The notes under the pieces: model-generated
Seen by the model: only the letters and a program-made list of their open reading frames with translations
What the model was told of the DNA's origin: nothing
Databases searched by the model: none
NCBI GenBank assembly: GCA_035946735.1
Contig: DASYYZ010000005.1
Span: 28,282 to 92,281 of the forward strand
Length of the DNA: 64,000 nucleotides
Direction of reading: 5' to 3'
DNA from: Gp13-AA77 sp035946735
GTDB lineage: Bacteria > Acidobacteriota > Terriglobia > UBA7540
Position numbers and translations under genes: made by a program
In this document: in pieces, positions 1 through 7,601 of the stretch
Position numbering within the stretch: the first letter of the stretch is position 1
How the letters are laid out: the number at the start of each line of letters is the position of its first letter

Positions 1-147
1 GTGGCGCTCACCGGTCAGGCTGTAGCGCCCAGTCTGTTTGAGGTGATGGTCGTGCTCGGACGCGACCGGGTTGTGAATCGTTTGAAGCAGGCGTCGGCCT
101 TCCTACAGCAAGCTGCGCCGCCCCCCGCCGCGCCGCCCGCGCAATGA
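1..147 (+). CDS. gltX: glutamyl-tRNA synthetase, C-terminal end (partial)
   Basis: The frame is open from the left edge to a TGA at 145-147 and gives 48 residues. The segment ALTGQAVAPSLFEVMVVLG followed by RDRVVNRL matches the conserved end of the anticodon-binding domain of class I glutamyl-tRNA synthetases (altG..vgPsLFE....LGk.r...RL). The enzyme charges tRNA(Glu) in the cytoplasm. The catalytic domain and the start lie outside the window. The tail ends in an Ala/Pro-rich stretch, which looks lineage-specific. The next gene is on the opposite strand and converges with it, with about 34 bp between. The identification rests on one short but characteristic stretch. Confidence 0.8.
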   Translation: MALTGQAVAPSLFEVMVVLGRDRVVNRLKQASAFLQQAAPPPAAPPAQ

Positions 148-181
148 GCGTTGAAACCGCCGCGAGAAGAGCGCCTGCGCA

Positions 182-757
182 CTAGGACAATCTCCTCGCG
201 CGCTCAAATCGTACAGCCCTCGGTAAGACTCCGTCATAAAGTTCCAGCGGTATCACTTGCGCGTCCACCGCGTCATCCGAAATCTCGAGCCGTGCGCAGG
301 TACGCGGAAGCTTGAAGCGCCTGCGGCCGGCACTTCCTGGGTTCAGCCAAAGCACATTCCCAAGCTCGATCAGGCATGGCTGATGGCTGTGGCCAAAAAG
401 CACAACATCCACTGCCGGATCAAACGCGCGCAAGAGCCGTGTGGCAGGTTGAGGAAGCGCACGCGACCTTCCTGCAGATTCCGCCCAAACTGCGAGATCC
501 GATTGCGCTGCCGGCAGAATGTGCAGCACGTGAATCGTCAAGCCGGCGACTGCAAGCGTGAGTGTCAAAGGCAAGTTCGAGGCGGGCGGATCGACGTTTC
601 CGCGCACGGCCTGAACCGGCGCGATCCTCCGCAGCTCCGCGATCACATCATCGGAGCCTACGTCTCCCGCATGCAGAATCCGTTTACAGTCGCCAAATAC
701 CTGGTTGAGGCGTGGATCGAAGAAACCGTGAGTGTCGGAGACGAGTCCGACGATCAT
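182..757 (-). CDS. YfcE/MJ0936-type metallophosphoesterase
   Basis: The 191-residue protein begins MIVGLVSDTHG and carries the metallophosphoesterase motifs in order: SDTHG (D and H metal ligands), HAGDVGS, RGNVD, and C-terminal FGHSHQP and NPGSAG. It is therefore a small cytoplasmic phosphodiesterase of the YfcE/MJ0936 family. Its physiological substrate is unknown. I chose the ATG at 757 because homology starts exactly there and because it overlaps the stop of the upstream gene as ATGA, a sign of translational coupling. A longer frame reaching 901 only reads the upstream gene in another frame. It is the last gene of the ccdA-lgt-thioredoxin operon, which may be chance linkage. Confidence 0.85.
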   Translation of the reverse strand: MIVGLVSDTHGFFDPRLNQVFGDCKRILHAGDVGSDDVIAELRRIAPVQAVRGNVDPPASNLPLTLTLAVAGLTIHVLHILPAAQSDLAVWAESAGRSRALPQPATRLLRAFDPAVDVVLFGHSHQPCLIELGNVLWLNPGSAGRRRFKLPRTCARLEISDDAVDAQVIPLELYDGVLPRAVRFERARRLS

Positions 758-1227
758 CGCGCGCTCGAGGGTTGGTGGGCGGCGTGTGGCGGCGGGGCAT
801 CCCCTTGTGCTTCCTTCGCCGCTGTATCGATGGCGTGCGGCGAGACCATGCACTGAGGGTTGCCGGCGCGGCAGGACGCCACGCTCAGCGCGCACCCGCA
901 TGTACAGGGTTCCATGTTGAGTCGAAGCAGAACGCGATTCTTCACGGCATCAGGCAGGTCAGCGAGAGGCGCTCCGGGAAGCTCGGTGAGGTTGCTCGGT
1001 ACAAAATCTCCTTTGGAAGGCGTGCAGGAGGCTGTTACGGGATCGAGCGGTGCCGGCTTCAGCCTTACCCGGCGCGGGCTCATTCCCCACACGAGCAGCG
1101 CCAGCAGGCCTAGTGTCAGCACCACGCTCAGGACCGAACCGCACTGCGGCGAAACGTCCGGCGTTTGCGTAGGCTCCGAGCCCGCCTCGGGACCAGGGTC
1201 AGTTGAGCTTGAGGGTGGCGAAGACAT
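754..1227 (-). CDS. small membrane protein with a PC-x-CG cysteine motif
   Basis: This 157-residue protein has a hydrophilic, Ser/Pro-rich N-terminus, one clear membrane helix at about residues 30-48 (SVLSVVLTLGLLALLVWG) and a soluble domain after it. That domain holds EPCTCGCALSVASCR with a further cysteine at NPQCMVS. The same cysteine spacing is found at the C-terminus of the thioredoxin-like protein encoded at 1803-2645 (NPCSCGGCKFTLLQC...TCPVS). The two are in the same operon, so the motif probably serves a common redox or metal-binding role. The start overlaps the 3' end of the preceding gene by 29 nt and the stop overlaps the phosphoesterase start. No named family is recognised, and function is open. 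Confidence 0.65.
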   Translation of the reverse strand: MSSPPSSSTDPGPEAGSEPTQTPDVSPQCGSVLSVVLTLGLLALLVWGMSPRRVRLKPAPLDPVTASCTPSKGDFVPSNLTELPGAPLADLPDAVKNRVLLRLNMEPCTCGCALSVASCRAGNPQCMVSPHAIDTAAKEAQGDAPPPHAAHQPSSAR

Positions 1228-1771
1228 CCGAGTTGGTATGCTTCAAGGCTGTGCTGCGCGGCACTACCTTGACAGCGAGTGAGACCGGGAGCTTTGTGGG
1301 CGCCAGGCAGGCGTGATCGTTGCAGGCCTGGTACTCCAGCGCGCCTTTGAGCTGATAGACGCCCGGTTTGGCATCCGCCGCGATTTTCAGCGATTCACCG
1401 ACAATGAACCTGCCCTCATAGACCGAGATCGGCTGGTCCATAAACGTGAACTTGCGCGGCGTTCCTTTGGGATAGGCGGCGCGATCGGATTCGAAGGGCG
1501 GCGCTCGGTCAAGCTTCAGTTCGGTCGGAATCAGGTAATCGAGCGACGGAACGTGATCGTTGATGTGGTATCCGGAAGCTACTTCGGCCACCACGGCGAC
1601 TTTCGCCGACGAGCCGGCGTGCACTGCATCGCTATCGAGCACCATGTTGCCGCTTACCACGGGGGCGGACTGAGCGTAGCCGATGGCGCCGGCGAACGCC
1701 AGGACGAACCCCAAGCGGAGCGTGAGTCGATACAGGACCGAGTGTTGCCATGGAATCGGCATCTTTGCCAT
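1199..1771 (-). CDS. DsbD alpha-domain-like periplasmic protein
   Basis: The 190-residue protein has a signal peptide (hydrophobic stretch about residues 15-33, ending near YAQSA). A single immunoglobulin-like domain follows, of the type found at the N-terminus of DsbD. Family markers visible are the GYHIND motif and the late YQACNDHACLAPTKLPV segment, which corresponds to the redox-active cysteine pair of DsbD-alpha (Cys-Cys separated by a short loop). In DsbD this domain takes electrons from the membrane domain via the C-terminal thioredoxin and hands them to periplasmic partners. Here it is a stand-alone gene in one operon with the CcdA-type membrane protein (3618-4343) and a membrane-tethered thioredoxin (1803-2645). 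A split DsbD pathway is inferred. Confidence 0.78.
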   Translation of the reverse strand: MAKMPIPWQHSVLYRLTLRLGFVLAFAGAIGYAQSAPVVSGNMVLDSDAVHAGSSAKVAVVAEVASGYHINDHVPSLDYLIPTELKLDRAPPFESDRAAYPKGTPRKFTFMDQPISVYEGRFIVGESLKIAADAKPGVYQLKGALEYQACNDHACLAPTKLPVSLAVKVVPRSTALKHTNSDVFATLKLN

Positions 1772-1802
1772 TCTCCCGGGGCGCGCAAAGGGTTCGCGTG
1801 AT

Positions 1803-2645
1803 CTATGTCTTTGAACTTGCGCCCGGAACCGCCTTCGAGTCCTGAAGCTTCTGGAGCATCTCGCGAGCCATCTTCTTGCTCACCGGGCAGGTGGCGTCCT
1901 GGCGGCGGCACTGCAACAACGTGAACTTGCATCCGCCGCAACTGCACGGATTCTGCTCCAGCTGTTTCTCGAAAACCGCGAGCTGCGCGGCGCTCAGCTT
2001 ACTGACGTCGACGCCGGGGACGTCCGCGTTGGCCTCTCCCGGCGTTCCCACTTCGATCTCTTCAACTTGGCCGGCGGGCGAAAAGCCGCTGACTTCTTCG
2101 CCCGGCTTTCCGGCGAGCAGTTGCTGGATTTCGTCCTGGAACACGTCGGCGCCGGTAGTCCCGCTGTGCTGGCTATAGATGCGTCCGTCACGGCCTATCA
2201 GAAAAGAAGTGGGCAGCCCGAAAATCCCCCCATAGAGCGCGGCCAGTTGAGAGTTGCCCATGGCCACCGGATAATTCAGGTGAAACTGCTGGTAAAACTT
2301 GCCTACTGAGTCCGGAGTGTCCTGCATGGCCACGCCGAGTACAGCGAAGCCCTGGTCGCGGTATCTCTGTTCCATCTGGACGAACTCGGGAATCTCAATC
2401 CGGCAGGGGCCACACCAGGTGGCCCAGAAATCGAGCAACACAACTTTACCCTGATAGTCGGACAGAGCCAGCTTGGCGCCGTTGATGTCCGTCAGGTTGA
2501 AGTCAGGAGCGCTTGGGTGCTTGCCCGCGGCCCTCACTTTATGCATAGTCGCCGGAGCGATCCAGCGGGCGTTCAAAAAGTAGAGCCCGGCAGCCAGCAT
2601 GATGGCCAGCACGGCTCCCACAACGATTTTGATTCTCGATGTCAT
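1803..2645 (-). CDS. TlpA/ResA-type thioredoxin with C-terminal Cys motif
   Basis: The 280-residue protein has an N-terminal membrane anchor (residues about 5-25), then a TlpA/ResA-like redoxin fold. It contains NLTDINGAKLALSDYQGKV, the active site WATWCGPC, and the cis-Pro region FGLPTSFLIGRDG. It should act outside the cytoplasmic membrane as a thiol-disulfide oxidoreductase. The last 90 residues are an extra domain: an acidic linker, then a helical stretch and the cysteine motif NPCSCGGCKFTLLQCRR...CPVS. That motif is shared with the neighbouring 157-residue protein. In context it is a plausible partner of CcdA and of the DsbD-alpha-like protein. The ATG is the first start before the anchor. 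Confidence 0.87.
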   Translation of the reverse strand: MTSRIKIVVGAVLAIMLAAGLYFLNARWIAPATMHKVRAAGKHPSAPDFNLTDINGAKLALSDYQGKVVLLDFWATWCGPCRIEIPEFVQMEQRYRDQGFAVLGVAMQDTPDSVGKFYQQFHLNYPVAMGNSQLAALYGGIFGLPTSFLIGRDGRIYSQHSGTTGADVFQDEIQQLLAGKPGEEVSGFSPAGQVEEIEVGTPGEANADVPGVDVSKLSAAQLAVFEKQLEQNPCSCGGCKFTLLQCRRQDATCPVSKKMAREMLQKLQDSKAVPGASSKT

Positions 2646-2676
2646 ATCAAAACTCCGTTTACCATCAAGCCCGCGG

Positions 2677-3582
2677 TCAGCCTTTTCTCACGGCTTCCGT
2701 CGCGCGTCCCAGACTTCTGGTGGAGGCTTCAGCCTGCACGCCAGCCTCACCGGCCGGGTATCTCCGCTCCTTCATCCGCGCCGGAGGCGTTGCGGCGGCA
2801 AGCTTGGGTTGGCGCCGCAAGTAAGTCCAGAGCCCTAGCGAGGCCAGAAGGGCCAGAATGGCCACGAACTGAGACGTAGAGAGCAGATGGTGAAAAACAA
2901 ATCCCCGATCCTCATCGCCGCGCAGAAACTCTAGAAAGAATCGGGCGACCGCGTAAAGCGAGAGGTAGAGCAAAAAGATCTCGCCGTCGCGTTTCTTGTG
3001 CCGATAGCGCCAGAGAAGAATTCCGCCGATCACGAGCGTCGCCAACGACTCATAGAGCTGGGTGGGGTGAATCCGGGTATTCAGTGGAACGTTGGTCACC
3101 TCATGGCTGTATTGATTCGTGAATACCACACCCAGGAAGGACCGCGTAGGAGTCCCGTAATCGCAGCCTGCCGAAAAACATCCCCAGCGCCCGACACTCT
3201 GAGCCAGCGCCACTGCAGGCGCGTAGATGTCAAACATCTTGAGCGCGGGCAGCCTGTAGGTGCGCACATACCAAACCGCGAAAAGGGCGGAGGCTATAAA
3301 GCCGCCGTAGAAGACGCCACCAGCCTGCAAGGTCGCCCAGCTAACGATCTCAGATGGATTCTGGCGATAGTATCCCCAGTCGCTGATAATCATCAGCACT
3401 TTGGCGCCCACAAGCCCAACTACGATGATCCATGTGCTGAAGTCGAGGATTCGGCCGCCATCGAAGCCTTCGCGCCGGCCGAGACGATCCGCCGTAATCA
3501 CGGCGGTAAGGAGCGCCAGCGCCAGCAGCAGTCCGTAGGTCGGAAGCTGAAACGAACCGATCTTGATGAGAATCGGGTGCAA
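2677..3582 (-). CDS. lgt: prolipoprotein diacylglyceryl transferase
   Basis: The 301-residue polytopic membrane protein starts MHPILIKIGSFQLPTYGLL, typical of Lgt. It contains the GGVFYGG segment, the signature block beginning GRWGCFSAGCDYG, the HPTQLYES motif and the late FLRGDEDRG motif. Lgt transfers diacylglycerol from phosphatidylglycerol to the lipobox cysteine of prelipoproteins, the first step of lipoprotein maturation. The signature block carries cysteines where the enterobacterial enzyme has Asn, a variant I recall from other acidobacterial sequences. The C-terminal 40 residues after the last helix are a poorly conserved tail. Spacing of 31 bp to the thioredoxin gene and 35 bp from ccdA supports one transcript. 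Confidence 0.94.
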   Translation of the reverse strand: MHPILIKIGSFQLPTYGLLLALALLTAVITADRLGRREGFDGGRILDFSTWIIVVGLVGAKVLMIISDWGYYRQNPSEIVSWATLQAGGVFYGGFIASALFAVWYVRTYRLPALKMFDIYAPAVALAQSVGRWGCFSAGCDYGTPTRSFLGVVFTNQYSHEVTNVPLNTRIHPTQLYESLATLVIGGILLWRYRHKKRDGEIFLLYLSLYAVARFFLEFLRGDEDRGFVFHHLLSTSQFVAILALLASLGLWTYLRRQPKLAAATPPARMKERRYPAGEAGVQAEASTRSLGRATEAVRKG

Positions 3583-3617
3583 AACTCAACCTCTGAGGGT
3601 CCCGTCGCGGCCCCTCT

Positions 3618-4343
3618 TTACAGTGTAAACCGGTTCAGGAACGAGAGGTAGCCGGAGAGCAGCGTGAACTTATTGAAGGCGATGAGCACGCCCAAAATGA
3701 TCAGCAGCACACCGGAGCCAACCTCAACTGCGTGCAAATGCCTGCGAAAGCGGCCATAAAATTTCAGAAACTGACTGAGGCCGAGGCTCGTGAGCAGGAA
3801 CGGAATCGCGAGTCCGGCGGAGTAGACCGCTAGCAGGAACATGCCTTGAAAAAGCGTGTCCCGGGTGGCGGCCAGAGCCAGAATCCCTGACAAAATGGGA
3901 CCGATACACGGCGTCCAGCCGAAGGCGAAGGCAAAGCCCAGGAAGAAGGCGCCCACTGATCCGCGTTCCTTGCCGGAAGATTGGATATGCGCATCACGGT
4001 ACAGGAACGGTATCCTGATCAAGCCCGTCAGGTGCAAACCAAACACAATGATGATGATCCCTGCCACGATGCTGAAGATCGTCCTCTGCGTGCGCAGGAA
4101 GTTCCCCACGACGCTGGCCGAGGCGCCCAACGACACAAATACCGCCGTGAACCCCAGCACAAAGGCGATCGAGTTCCCGAATATGCGGCGCGCGAGTGTG
4201 GCGTCGGCGCGGGCCCGCAACTCCTCCATCGATACGCCGGAGAGCATCGAAATGTAGCCGGGCACCAGCGGCAGCACGCAAGGCGAAAGAAACGAGACAA
4301 TGCCCGCCACGAAAGCGATCGGGATACTCAGTTGATGTGTCAT
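3618..4343 (-). CDS. ccdA: CcdA-type thiol:disulfide membrane transporter
   Basis: The chosen start at 4343 (MTHQLSIPIAFVAGIVSFLS) gives 241 residues with six predicted helices. The two redox cysteines lie in the hallmark motifs SPCVLPLVPGY (helix 1) and GWTPCIGPILSG (helix 4). This family carries electrons from cytoplasmic thioredoxin across the membrane to periplasmic thiol proteins, serving cytochrome c maturation or DsbD-like reduction. A longer frame reaching 4439 adds 32 residues unlike any CcdA, so it was not used. It is the first gene of the minus-strand operon with lgt, the tethered thioredoxin and the DsbD-alpha-like gene, and provides the membrane part of a split DsbD system. Confidence 0.93.
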   Translation of the reverse strand: MTHQLSIPIAFVAGIVSFLSPCVLPLVPGYISMLSGVSMEELRARADATLARRIFGNSIAFVLGFTAVFVSLGASASVVGNFLRTQRTIFSIVAGIIIIVFGLHLTGLIRIPFLYRDAHIQSSGKERGSVGAFFLGFAFAFGWTPCIGPILSGILALAATRDTLFQGMFLLAVYSAGLAIPFLLTSLGLSQFLKFYGRFRRHLHAVEVGSGVLLIILGVLIAFNKFTLLSGYLSFLNRFTL

Positions 4344-4841
4344 GTCACCTTGGCCCGGCAAGGCCGCTAAAATACTACCAACTCCGGATTTAGACGCGGC
4401 CGTGCGAACATGTGTTACCCTCGCGCAGCCGGCCGGCAAGACCGCGGCTGGCGATGATCGAATGGCACTCTCGACCGCGTCGCGAACCTCGAAGCAAGTT
4501 TAGCAATGTTTACGGCTCTCCGGCAGATTCTTCCGGCGGCGTCGTGCATTCAGGACCCATCAGGCAGCGAGTTGTGTTAAGGGCCGTTCCGCACTGCCAG
4601 TCTTTTTGCGATGATTTTGACGCTCTCCCAACAGGGACATGCCACGGGCTCGCTTATATATTCCAGGTTCCGACAGTCGAATGCGCGAACTGGCTCACTT
4701 TCGGATCAGGCGGGTGCAGTTGAATGGCCCGAATCTCTTCACCCCTGAGCAAGGAAAAGCCAATTTTTAACACACTAGGAATGAAAGCGGTCGGGAGCGC
4801 AGCAGGGAGCTGCTCCTGGCTGCAACCAGAGGCCGCGCTGC
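4344..4841. other. intergenic stretch, no gene seen
   Basis: About 500 bp upstream of ccdA without a convincing coding region on either strand. The plus-strand frames crossing it have no recognisable protein features. The promoter of the ccdA operon should lie here but no clear -35/-10 pair stands out. An imperfect inverted repeat around 4799-4823 (GCAGCAGGGAGC facing GCTCCTGGCTGC) is the only structure noted. Confidence 0.5.
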
Positions 4842-5033
4842 ATGCCCGCAGGTACGGACGATGCTCGTCCGCACCCGCTTCGCTCGCGAATCAATCCTGC
4901 CCTCTTCGTCGAGAAGCGTTTCGGGATCGGCTACACGTTGAACTTCGGCCGACCGGGCTCCTGGTTCATGCTGACCGCACTGCTGCTGGTGCCGGTCGTG
5001 ATCGCCTTAGTGGTGAAATGGGGAGGCAAGTAA
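4842..5033 (+). CDS. small DUF5808-like membrane protein
   Basis: The 63-residue frame contains INPALFVEKRFGIGYTLNFG followed by RPGSWFML and one membrane helix (LTALLLVPVVIALVV). The pattern (N/D)P.(L/V)FV.KRFGiG.TlNFGRP. resembles the short DUF5808 domain found in small or C-terminal membrane proteins. The first 17 residues are Arg/Pro-rich and unlike the family, so either the true start is later or the gene is a leftover of a longer protein. It is the only plus-strand gene between two minus-strand operons and has no clear ribosome-binding site. Function is unknown. Confidence 0.5.
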   Translation: MPAGTDDARPHPLRSRINPALFVEKRFGIGYTLNFGRPGSWFMLTALLLVPVVIALVVKWGGK

Positions 5034-5125
5034 GCGGCGCTTCGGAGCTGGGCGTGACGCGATTTCTCAGCGGCAGGCTCTACGGCATCCGCCGGCAGAG
5101 GCGTGGCCGGTTTCGGTTCGCGACA

Positions 5126-5923
5126 TCAAGCTTTTCGGCCTTCGGAACTCCGGGCCCGATCCGCATTGCGCTCGTAGATCATCCGCAGCCCTTCCAGCGT
5201 GAGCCAGGGATCAATCGGAGGCTTATAGCGCGAGGCGGAAGCGACCAGCGACGCCTGGCCTCCAGTGGCCACCACGCGGGTCTTGGGGCCGAGAACTCCG
5301 AAAAGGCGATCCAGAACGCCGTCGACGAGGCCGACAGCGCCGTAAAACAAGCCTGACTGCATGCTGGCCACGGTGTTGGCGCCGATCACGCGCTCAGGCT
5401 CGCGGATCTCCACGCGCGGCAGGCGCGCGGCGCGCGCGAACAGAGCCTCAGCGGCGATGCCGAGTCCCGGGCAGATCACGCCGCCCAGGTATTCGCCCTT
5501 CTCGGAAATGGCGTCAAAAGTGATGGCGGTGCCGAAGTCCACAATCACGCAAGGCCCGCCGTATTTTTCGAAGGCAGCCACAGCGTCGGCGATGCGGTCC
5601 GCGCCGACCTCGCTCGGGTTGTCGTAGTGGATGGCCATGCCGGTCCGGATTCCGGGCCCCAGGAATATGGCTTCGATTCCGAAATACCTCTGGGCCATTT
5701 CCTCGAGCAGGGAGTTCAGGGGAGGCACGACACTGGCAATGATGATGCCGCTGATCTGGTTGGGCCGCAGACCCTCAAGCGAGAACAGATTGCGAATCAG
5801 GATGCCGTACTCGTCCGCAGTCTGCTCGCGGCTGGTAGTGAGCCGCCAGTGGGCGAGCAGCTCCTTCTTGGCGAAAACTCCGAGCACCGTGTTGGTGTTG
5901 CCGACGTCGATGGCCAGAAGCAT
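5126..5923 (-). CDS. coaX: type III pantothenate kinase
   Basis: From the ATG at 5923 the protein is 265 residues and starts MLLAIDVGNTNTVLGVF, the phosphate-binding motif of type III pantothenate kinases (ASKHA fold). Other markers are SREQTADEYG, SVVPPL, NPSEVGADRIADAVAA, VIVDFGTAITFDA and GGVICPGLG. CoaX phosphorylates pantothenate, the first step of coenzyme A synthesis. It is not inhibited by CoA, unlike CoaA. A longer frame to 5983 adds 20 residues read from a short A/T-rich direct repeat and lies before the conserved start, so it was rejected. It is last in the run lptE-birA-coaX. BirA and CoaX are neighbours in many bacteria, which supports both calls. Confidence 0.95.
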   Translation of the reverse strand: MLLAIDVGNTNTVLGVFAKKELLAHWRLTTSREQTADEYGILIRNLFSLEGLRPNQISGIIIASVVPPLNSLLEEMAQRYFGIEAIFLGPGIRTGMAIHYDNPSEVGADRIADAVAAFEKYGGPCVIVDFGTAITFDAISEKGEYLGGVICPGLGIAAEALFARAARLPRVEIREPERVIGANTVASMQSGLFYGAVGLVDGVLDRLFGVLGPKTRVVATGGQASLVASASRYKPPIDPWLTLEGLRMIYERNADRARSSEGRKA

Positions 5924-6035
5924 AAATCCAATTATGAACGATGATTGATGAACGATGAGCGGCGATTCCGCACCCTGAACCATGACTGCGGAATGATGGC
6001 CGGCACTGGCGGCACCGCTTCACGATTCAGCATCA

Positions 6036-7031
6036 TCATTTCACTTCTACGATCTCGCCCGCCACCAGCAACTCCTCGCGGCCATCATCGCGGCGGATGC
6101 GGAGTGCGCCGCTTGCCTCGAGGCCATCGGTGATGGCGTGAAACTGCTCGCGGCCGGTGGAAACCATGATGCGCTTACCCCTGGCGTAACTCGAAGCCGC
6201 CGCCCATCGGCGGGTGATGCTCTCGCTGCCTTCGGTGAGTAGCGATTGGTAGTTCTGCTCCATCTGCCTGAGAAGGGCCGCCATGATCTGCACGCGGGAG
6301 TAGACCTTGCCTCCCTGCAAACGCAGGGAAGTAGCGATGGAAGCCAGTTCCGCGGGTATTTGACTGTGGTTGACGTTGATCCCGATGCCGACCACGACAG
6401 CATGCAAGCGATCCACTTCGGCGCTCATTTCCGTGAGAATGCCGCACAGCTTCTGGCCGTGCAGCAGCAAGTCATTGGGCCAGCGAATGTCCGGCGCGAG
6501 ACCCGTGGCGCGCTCGATCCCTTCGCGAGCAGCGACACCCGCCATCAGGGTAATCACCGGGGCCACGGAGGGAGCGAGCGGAGGCCGCAGGATGATCGAC
6601 GCGTAGATCCCACTCGATCTCTCGGAGTACCAGACGCGCCCGAAGCGTCCGCGGCCGGCGGTTTGCTCTTCGGCCAGCACGACGGTGCCATGAGCGGCTC
6701 CTTGAGCGGCCATTTGCAAGGCGATGGTGTTGGTGGAATCCGCGCGAAAGTAGTGGACGATCTTGTGACCGATCTGGCCGTCACCGAGTTCGCGCTTCAG
6801 GAGGCCGGGGACGAGCAGATCGGGCAGCTTCGGAAGCTGATAGCCGGTGGCAGGATGACCCTTGATCTCGACGCCGAGCCCGCGGAGCTTCTCAATCCAA
6901 TCCCAAACTGTGGAGCGCGTAACACCGATTTCAGCGGCTATTTTCGGGCCTGGAACCACGACGGTGGCGTTCTCCACGAGCAACTGAATCAGCTTGTCGA
7001 TTCTTCGATCCGTCGGTGTGGCTGAGGTCAT
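6036..7031 (-). CDS. birA: biotin-[acetyl-CoA-carboxylase] ligase with repressor domain
   Basis: The 331-residue protein is a group II BirA. Residues about 8-70 form a winged helix-turn-helix (IAAEIGVTRSTVWDWIEKLR). The ligase core follows, with STN, the biotinyl-AMP loop GRGRFGRVWYS, WPNDLLL and GIGINVN, and then the small C-terminal SH3-like domain. It activates biotin as biotinyl-AMP and transfers it to the carrier lysine of acetyl-CoA carboxylase. With the N-terminal domain present it may also repress biotin genes, though none lie in this window. It starts 45 bp after lptE and is followed by coaX after 112 bp. Confidence 0.95.
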   Translation of the reverse strand: MTSATPTDRRIDKLIQLLVENATVVVPGPKIAAEIGVTRSTVWDWIEKLRGLGVEIKGHPATGYQLPKLPDLLVPGLLKRELGDGQIGHKIVHYFRADSTNTIALQMAAQGAAHGTVVLAEEQTAGRGRFGRVWYSERSSGIYASIILRPPLAPSVAPVITLMAGVAAREGIERATGLAPDIRWPNDLLLHGQKLCGILTEMSAEVDRLHAVVVGIGINVNHSQIPAELASIATSLRLQGGKVYSRVQIMAALLRQMEQNYQSLLTEGSESITRRWAAASSYARGKRIMVSTGREQFHAITDGLEASGALRIRRDDGREELLVAGEIVEVK

Positions 7032-7076
7032 TTGCGGTTCGCGGAAGTCAGGTCCATCGGAGCGCCGGCACGGTGC

Positions 7077-7601
7077 TCAGAAGTTCTCAAGAATGTCCGT
7101 GACCAGAGTGCGGGCGAAGTCCTGCGAAAGCCTGTCCAGGGCCGGATCTTCTTCCTGAAAAAGCTGGGAACTGGATGAAGTGATCTGGTACTCCTCGCGA
7201 AAGACGTACCTGGGGTTTGAGAAGAGAGTCTTATGCGTATGGCGGTCCACCAGGCGCACGTCGGCGGTGACCACCACCTGCAAGGCGGTGGCCGCACCCG
7301 TGCTGAGATTAAACGCAATCACGCCGCTTTCCACGTCCTTGACCTTGCCTTCGATCACTGCGTCAGCCTCTTCGGGGTCTGATGTCACTCTGTAATGGGT
7401 GCGCTCGATAAGTTGGCGGGTAATGTCCGCGGAGATCTTCTGCTCAATCCGGAATTGCTTACTCTGGTTGGTAAAGATGGGGACGGCCAGCGTCTTGACG
7501 TCCGGAGGCAAACTGCTGCCCTGACCGGCCACGCGATAGCCGCACGCGGACAGAGCCATCGTTGCCAGCGCGGCCAGGATTCCCGGTGCCCGGCGCCTCA
7601 A
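7077..7601 (-). CDS. lptE: LPS-assembly lipoprotein LptE
   Basis: The 174-residue protein has a lipoprotein signal peptide with lipobox LSAC (Cys at residue 20 or 21). It then has the LptE core: CGYRVAGQGSSLPPDVKTLAVPIFTNQS, RIEQKISADITRQLIER and the VEGKV-type strand VIEGKVKDV. LptE plugs the LptD barrel in the outer membrane and helps insert lipopolysaccharide. The start overlaps the stop of the Asd-like gene by 4 nt (ATGA), so the two are co-translated. An intact LptE supports a diderm envelope with LPS. The partner lptD is not in the window. Confidence 0.9.
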   Translation of the reverse strand: MRRRAPGILAALATMALSACGYRVAGQGSSLPPDVKTLAVPIFTNQSKQFRIEQKISADITRQLIERTHYRVTSDPEEADAVIEGKVKDVESGVIAFNLSTGAATALQVVVTADVRLVDRHTHKTLFSNPRYVFREEYQITSSSSQLFQEEDPALDRLSQDFARTLVTDILENF

